Under the pieces are notes generated by a model. The model worked only from the letters and a program-made list of their open reading frames with translations. It was not told where the DNA came from and did no database searches. Shown piece by piece: positions 60,627 through 64,000 of a stretch of DNA of 64,000 nt. Source of the DNA: an uncultured Blautia sp. (lineage in GTDB: Bacteria; Bacillota; Clostridia; Lachnospirales; Lachnospiraceae); the NCBI GenBank assembly GCA_900547685.1, contig URHS01000002.1, positions 25,694-89,693 of the forward strand, given 5' to 3'. Numbering within the stretch: the first letter of the stretch is position 1; the number at the start of each line of letters is the position of its first letter. Position numbers and translations under genes: made by a program.

Positions 60627-61565
60627 ATGGCTATTACAGCAGGAATGGTAAAAGAATTAAGAGAAATGACAGGCGCTGGTATGATGGACTGTAAGAAAGC
60701 TCTTACAGCAACAGAAGGCGATATGGATAAAGCAGTTGAATTTTTAAGAGAAAAAGGTCTTGCAACAGCTCAGAAAAAAGCTGGACGTATTGCAGCAGAA
60801 GGTCTTTGCCAGACTTTAGTATCTGCAGACGAAAAACACGCAGTTGTTGTTGAAGTAAATGCAGAAACAGACTTCGTTGCTAAAAACGATGTATTCCAAG
60901 GATATGTAGCTCAGGTTGCAGAAGCTGCTATGGAAACAGAAACAACTACAACAGAAGATTTCCTTGCTTCTCCATGGAAATTTGATACAACAAAAACAGT
61001 AAATGAAGCTTTAGCAGCACAGATCGCTGTTATTGGTGAAAACATGAACATCAGAAGATTTGCAAAAGTATCTGAAGAAAACGGATTTATCGCTTCTTAT
61101 ACACACATGGGCGGAAAAATCGGCGTTTTAGTTGATGTTGAAACAGATGTTGTAAACGATGCAGTAAGAGAAATGGCTAGAAACGTAGCAATGCAGATTG
61201 CTGCTTTAAAACCACAGTACACAAACAGCTCTGAAGTAAGTGAAGAATATATTGCACATGAAAAAGAAATTCTTCTTGCTCAGATTATGAATGATCCAAA
61301 AGAATCCCAGAAACCAGAAAAAGTTATTCAGGGAATGATTAGCGGACGTATCAATAAAGAATTAAAAGAAATCTGTCTGTTAGATCAGGTTTATGTAAAA
61401 GCTGAAGACGGAAAACAGAACGTAGCTAAATACGTAGAAGAAGTTGCAAAAGCTAACGGCGCTAAAATCACTGTAAAAGGATTTGTTCGTTTTGAAACAG
61501 GCGAAGGAATCGAAAAGAAACAGGAAGATTTTGCTGCAGAAGTTGCTGCACAGATGGGACAATAA
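60627..61565 (+). CDS. tsf: Elongation factor Ts
   Basis: This 312-residue factor recycles EF-Tu-GDP. VKELREMTGAGMMDCKKAL at residues 7-25 is the EF-Tu-binding N-terminal domain, followed by VEVNAETDFVAKND and the core dimer-like subdomains. The start at 60627 has ACAGGAGG at proper spacing; the longer frame from 60579 would run through the hairpin. pyrH and frr usually come next but are not found in the window. Confidence 0.97.
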   Translation: MAITAGMVKELREMTGAGMMDCKKALTATEGDMDKAVEFLREKGLATAQKKAGRIAAEGLCQTLVSADEKHAVVVEVNAETDFVAKNDVFQGYVAQVAEAAMETETTTTEDFLASPWKFDTTKTVNEALAAQIAVIGENMNIRRFAKVSEENGFIASYTHMGGKIGVLVDVETDVVNDAVREMARNVAMQIAALKPQYTNSSEVSEEYIAHEKEILLAQIMNDPKESQKPEKVIQGMISGRINKELKEICLLDQVYVKAEDGKQNVAKYVEEVAKANGAKITVKGFVRFETGEGIEKKQEDFAAEVAAQMGQ

Positions 61566-61597
61566 TCCCGATTTTACAAATCTTAAATAAGAACCTT

Positions 61598-61633
61598 AAA
61601 ACCCTTGAAAATCCAGTATTTTCAAGGGTTTTT
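61598..61633 (+). terminator. Terminator after tsf
   Basis: A perfect 14-bp stem (61598-61611 with 61619-61632) with a 7-nt loop and T run closes rpsB-tsf. The element-like region begins beyond it. Confidence 0.88.
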
Positions 61634-61655
61634 CCTTTCCAGGGCACTTCATATA

Positions 61656-61833
61656 TTGCATTATAAATTCATGTAACTTTTTAGGTGATTTTTCGTAATT
61701 GGTTCGTCAGTGTTTTCGTAATGATCCTGTACGAACTTCTTAACGCAAACTTCGCATGATTTTTAAGAAAAATGTGGCGATTTCGGTAGCTATCTATAAT
61801 GCGATTTATAATGCAACTTTTCATTTTCGTAAT
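61656..61833. repeat. Repeat cluster at the edge of the mobile-element-like region
   Basis: This AT-rich stretch has no gene. A 13-bp inverted repeat (TTGCATTATAAAT at 61656-61668, its complement at 61804-61816) encloses TTTTCGTAAT at 61690-61699 and 61713-61722. A third copy is at 61824-61833, followed by CTTCGTAAA. Iteron-like repeats before parA suggest a centromere, origin or regulatory region. Confidence 0.6.
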
Positions 61834-61897
61834 CTTCGTAAAAAATCCACTGTTATTTCTTACTATTTTTCCTTCCTGATACCGGAAAGGAATGAAT

Positions 61898-62683
61898 ATG
61901 GCAAATATTATATCAGTAGTAAACCAGAAAGGCGGAACCGGAAAATCCGCATGTGCTGCAAATCTTGGTGTGGGGTTGGCTCTTATGAATAAGAAGGTGT
62001 TAGTTGTGGATGCTGATCCTCAGTCAGATGTGTCTGCGGGATTTGGCTTCCGTGACTGCGATAATAGTAATGAAACATTAACAACCCTGATGGAAATGGT
62101 GTTGAGTGATGAAGATATTCCTGAAGACTGCTTTATCCAGCATACAGAGGAAGGTATTGATATTATCTGTTCCAATATTGGACTGGCAGGAACCGAGGTT
62201 CAGCTTGTAAATGCAATGAGCCGTGAGTTTGTCCTAAAACAGATATTAAACAGAGTAAAAGACCGGTACGATACAATTTTGATAGATTGTATGCCATCTT
62301 TGGGTATGATCACCATCAATGCCCTGGCAGCATCAGATGAAGTATTAATTTCGGTAGAAGCATCTTATCTTCCAATCAAGGGATTGCAGCAGCTCTTAAA
62401 GACAATCGGAAAAGTCAGAAGACAGATTAACCCGAAACTGCAGATTGCTGGTATCCTTTTCAATATGGTGGATGCTCATACAAATGATGCCAGAAACAAT
62501 ATGGAGCTTCTTCATAATGCATATGGAAATCAGATACATGTATTTGAAAATTATATTCCATTTTCTGTCAGGATGAAAGAAGCGGTTAGAGAGGGGCAGA
62601 GTATTTTTAAGTACGAACCAAAAGGTAAAGTTGCGAAAGCTTATATGAGTTTTACGGAGGAGGTTCTTGAACATGGCAGGTAA
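61898..62683 (+). CDS. parA: ParA-family partition ATPase
   Basis: This 261-residue ParA/Soj ATPase has the deviant Walker A KGGTGKS (residues 11-17), VVDADPQSDVS with the catalytic Asp near residue 40 and a DCMPSLG switch near 128. It should move or segregate DNA together with the ParB encoded behind it. The ATG at 61898 is preferred over 61892 because GGAAAGG is seven bases upstream. Base composition is slightly richer in GC than the AT-rich upstream stretch. The parA-parB pair with no chromosomal gid/rnpA neighbours points to a mobile element, probably a Tn1549-like ICE. Confidence 0.92.
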   Translation: MANIISVVNQKGGTGKSACAANLGVGLALMNKKVLVVDADPQSDVSAGFGFRDCDNSNETLTTLMEMVLSDEDIPEDCFIQHTEEGIDIICSNIGLAGTEVQLVNAMSREFVLKQILNRVKDRYDTILIDCMPSLGMITINALAASDEVLISVEASYLPIKGLQQLLKTIGKVRRQINPKLQIAGILFNMVDAHTNDARNNMELLHNAYGNQIHVFENYIPFSVRMKEAVREGQSIFKYEPKGKVAKAYMSFTEEVLEHGR

Positions 62684-63602
62684 AAAGAAACCAACGCCAA
62701 TCCCATTACAGTCATTAGATGACCTGTTCGGAACAACAAGCGAGGAACAGGCAGGCATCCAACAGATTGCTCTGGATAATCTGCATTCCTTCTCTAATCA
62801 TCCGTTTAAGGTTCTGGATGATGACAAGATGACTGAGTTGTCTGAAAGCGTGAGGACGCATGGAGTTTTGGTGCCTGGTATTGTGAGAATAAAGGACACC
62901 GGCGGTTATGAAATTATAGCAGGGCACCGCCGTAAGAGGGCGTGTGAGATTGCTGGTTTGAAAACCATGCCAGTCATAATTAAAGACCTGACAGATGATG
63001 AATCGACTGTGATTATGGTTGATTCAAACATTCAGCGTGAAGAACTGTTGATCAGTGAAAAGGCATTTGCCTATAAAATGAAATATGATGCATTGAAACG
63101 CCAGGGCAAACGAAGTGATTTAACTTCTTGCCAAGTTGGCAAGAAGTTGGCGGCAGAGGATATCAGCCAAAACTCAGAGGATAGCACACGGCAGATTTTC
63201 AGGTATATCCATCTGACGGAATTACTTCCAGCTCTTCTGGACATGGCAGATCATAAACAGCTCCCGTTTAATACTGCTGTTGAATTATCATATTTGAAAA
63301 AAGAGGAACAGGATATATTACTGCAGTATATGGGTAACCATGAAATGGTTCCGTCCATGAAGCAGGCGCAGGAAATGAAGAAGTGCTCTAAGGAACATAT
63401 ACTGACATATCCGGAAATTGATAGTATCTGTTGCCAGAGTAAAACAGAAAAATTACAGGTGAAGCTGCCGGAAAAGAAACTCCGGATGTTTTTCCCGGAG
63501 AGTTATTCCAAAGAGCAGATAGAAGATGTGATTTTTAAATTGTTAAAGGAATGGGCAGATAATAAGGAGCGTGTTCATAATGACAATCGTGGATGTGATT
63601 AA
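62673..63602 (+). CDS. parB: ParB/Spo0J-like partition protein
   Basis: This 309-residue protein has the ParB N-terminal CTP-binding fold: RTHGVLVPGIVR and the conserved box IIAGHRRKRACEIAG, then VDSNIQREEL. A helix-turn-helix region (about 140-200) and a C-terminal helical part follow. It probably binds a parS-like site, perhaps the repeats before parA. The ATG at 62673, behind GGAGGAGG, overlaps the parA stop by 11 bp, so translation is coupled. Confidence 0.92.
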   Translation: MAGKKKPTPIPLQSLDDLFGTTSEEQAGIQQIALDNLHSFSNHPFKVLDDDKMTELSESVRTHGVLVPGIVRIKDTGGYEIIAGHRRKRACEIAGLKTMPVIIKDLTDDESTVIMVDSNIQREELLISEKAFAYKMKYDALKRQGKRSDLTSCQVGKKLAAEDISQNSEDSTRQIFRYIHLTELLPALLDMADHKQLPFNTAVELSYLKKEEQDILLQYMGNHEMVPSMKQAQEMKKCSKEHILTYPEIDSICCQSKTEKLQVKLPEKKLRMFFPESYSKEQIEDVIFKLLKEWADNKERVHNDNRGCD

Positions 63603-63891
63603 GAAGGCATTGTTACCACTGGCAGCTATGGCATTCTGGCTCTGGATGGTAAAAACGATTATGGGAGTAAGCGGGAATACAAATTTATTTATGTTCTTGT
63701 TCCTTGCAGGGCTTCCGTTTGGAATACATAAAATGTGTATCATTTTGATCCCCAGAGGCTATGATGTTGGGGGCACCGTTGGAATGATTGCATTGAGTGT
63801 TATTGCGGGTGGTTTATTTGGAAGTCTTATGATTCCATACTATATTGTGAGGGCAATCTATGTGACCATTCGTTATATAGTAAAAAGATAA
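63580..63891 (+). CDS. Small membrane protein of the mobile-element region
   Basis: This protein of about 103 residues has three hydrophobic helices (roughly 8-27, 34-52 and 66-92), with SGNTNLFMFLFLAGLPFGIHKM in the middle and a basic tail VKR. The ATG at 63580 has AAGGAG eight bases upstream and overlaps the parB end by 23 bp. Similar small membrane proteins follow parB in Lachnospiraceae conjugative elements, but I cannot name the family with certainty. Confidence 0.6.
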   Translation: MTIVDVIKKALLPLAAMAFWLWMVKTIMGVSGNTNLFMFLFLAGLPFGIHKMCIILIPRGYDVGGTVGMIALSVIAGGLFGSLMIPYYIVRAIYVTIRYIVKR

Positions 63892-63906
63892 TGAATAGTA
63901 GATTTG

Positions 63907-63947
63907 AGGCAGGCTTGCGAAAAACAAATTCGTAAGCCTGCCTTTTT
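63907..63947 (+). terminator. Terminator after the parAB unit
   Basis: A 15-bp stem (63907-63921 with 63929-63943, one G-U) with a 7-nt loop is followed by T. Confidence 0.88.
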
Positions 63948-63957
63948 GTATTAAGAA

Positions 63958-63980
63958 AACCACGCGATAGTCGCGTGGTT
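63958..63980. repeat. Perfect hairpin at the window edge
   Basis: AACCACGCGA (63958-63967) and its complement (63971-63980) enclose TAG, with no T run. Small hairpins of this form flank IS200/IS605-type elements, but the sequence ends 20 bases later. Confidence 0.5.
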
Positions 63981-64000
63981 CTATAGAAGCTTTAGCGATG

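Noticed and set aside
1..64000. tRNA or rRNA genes
   Set aside because: No cloverleaf with a terminal TTC-type loop or rRNA signature sequence was noticed in the gaps; a covariance search would be needed to exclude them formally.

Overview
The window looks like a chromosome segment from a low-GC, strictly anaerobic, gut-type Firmicute of the Lachnospiraceae (Blautia/Ruminococcus-like). The grounds are a SCIFF (ranthipeptide) locus beside a fused secDF, the run recJ-apt-rel-MBL-hemZ-hisS-aspS, a full-length clostridial-type PurL, pyruvate formate-lyase, and a secreted mucin-type O-glycan hydrolase. The genus is an inference from gene content and codon use. I see no rRNA, tRNA or CRISPR array.

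Layout. 1-1.6 kb: 3' end of a CsoR-type copper/metal regulator, an Mrp/NBP35 Fe-S carrier ATPase, and an HPr-like protein without the catalytic histidine. 1.65-4.0 kb: a PD-(D/E)XK nuclease fused to an XPD/DinG helicase. 4.0-9.0 kb: a LysR regulator divergent from purL across a repeat-rich intergenic region. 9.1-16.8 kb: one long unidirectional run with a two-component system, a polyprenyl-phosphate glycosyltransferase, a YfhO-type membrane glycosyltransferase, a tRNA dihydrouridine synthase, a DUF218 protein and a DUF2200 protein. 16.9-18.8 kb: a membrane diguanylate cyclase. 18.9-24.1 kb (minus strand): pyruvate formate-lyase, with the glycyl-radical domain as a separate small gene, and its activase; then a YesL-like protein and a CNNM/CBS transporter. 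24.3-26.4 kb: a secreted, probably wall-anchored protein.

26.4-41 kb is the housekeeping block: TIGR04086-like membrane protein, SCIFF peptide, its radical SAM maturase, SecDF, RecJ, Apt, RelA/SpoT, a metallo-hydrolase, HemZ, HisS and AspS. 41-46.6 kb holds a lipoprotein gene divergent from an operon of two membrane-fusion proteins and a MacB/FtsX-type permease, with no ABC ATPase. Four helically phased TTGCAA boxes lie between the divergent promoters. 46.7-49.4 kb: DegV and ArgS. 49.6-56.7 kb: a 2354-residue GH101 endo-alpha-N-acetylgalactosaminidase ending in wall-binding repeats. 56.85-59.6 kb: class III fructose-bisphosphatase and a carbohydrate-esterase-like hydrolase. 59.8-61.6 kb: rpsB-tsf.

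After the tsf terminator the content changes: an AT-rich, repeat-bearing stretch, then parA-parB and a small membrane protein. This is probably the edge of an integrative conjugative element, although no integrase is in view. The signals most worth following are the split pyruvate formate-lyase, the phased boxes over the ATPase-less exporter operon, the hairpin-rich spacer between the SCIFF peptide and its maturase, and a family of look-alike terminators.
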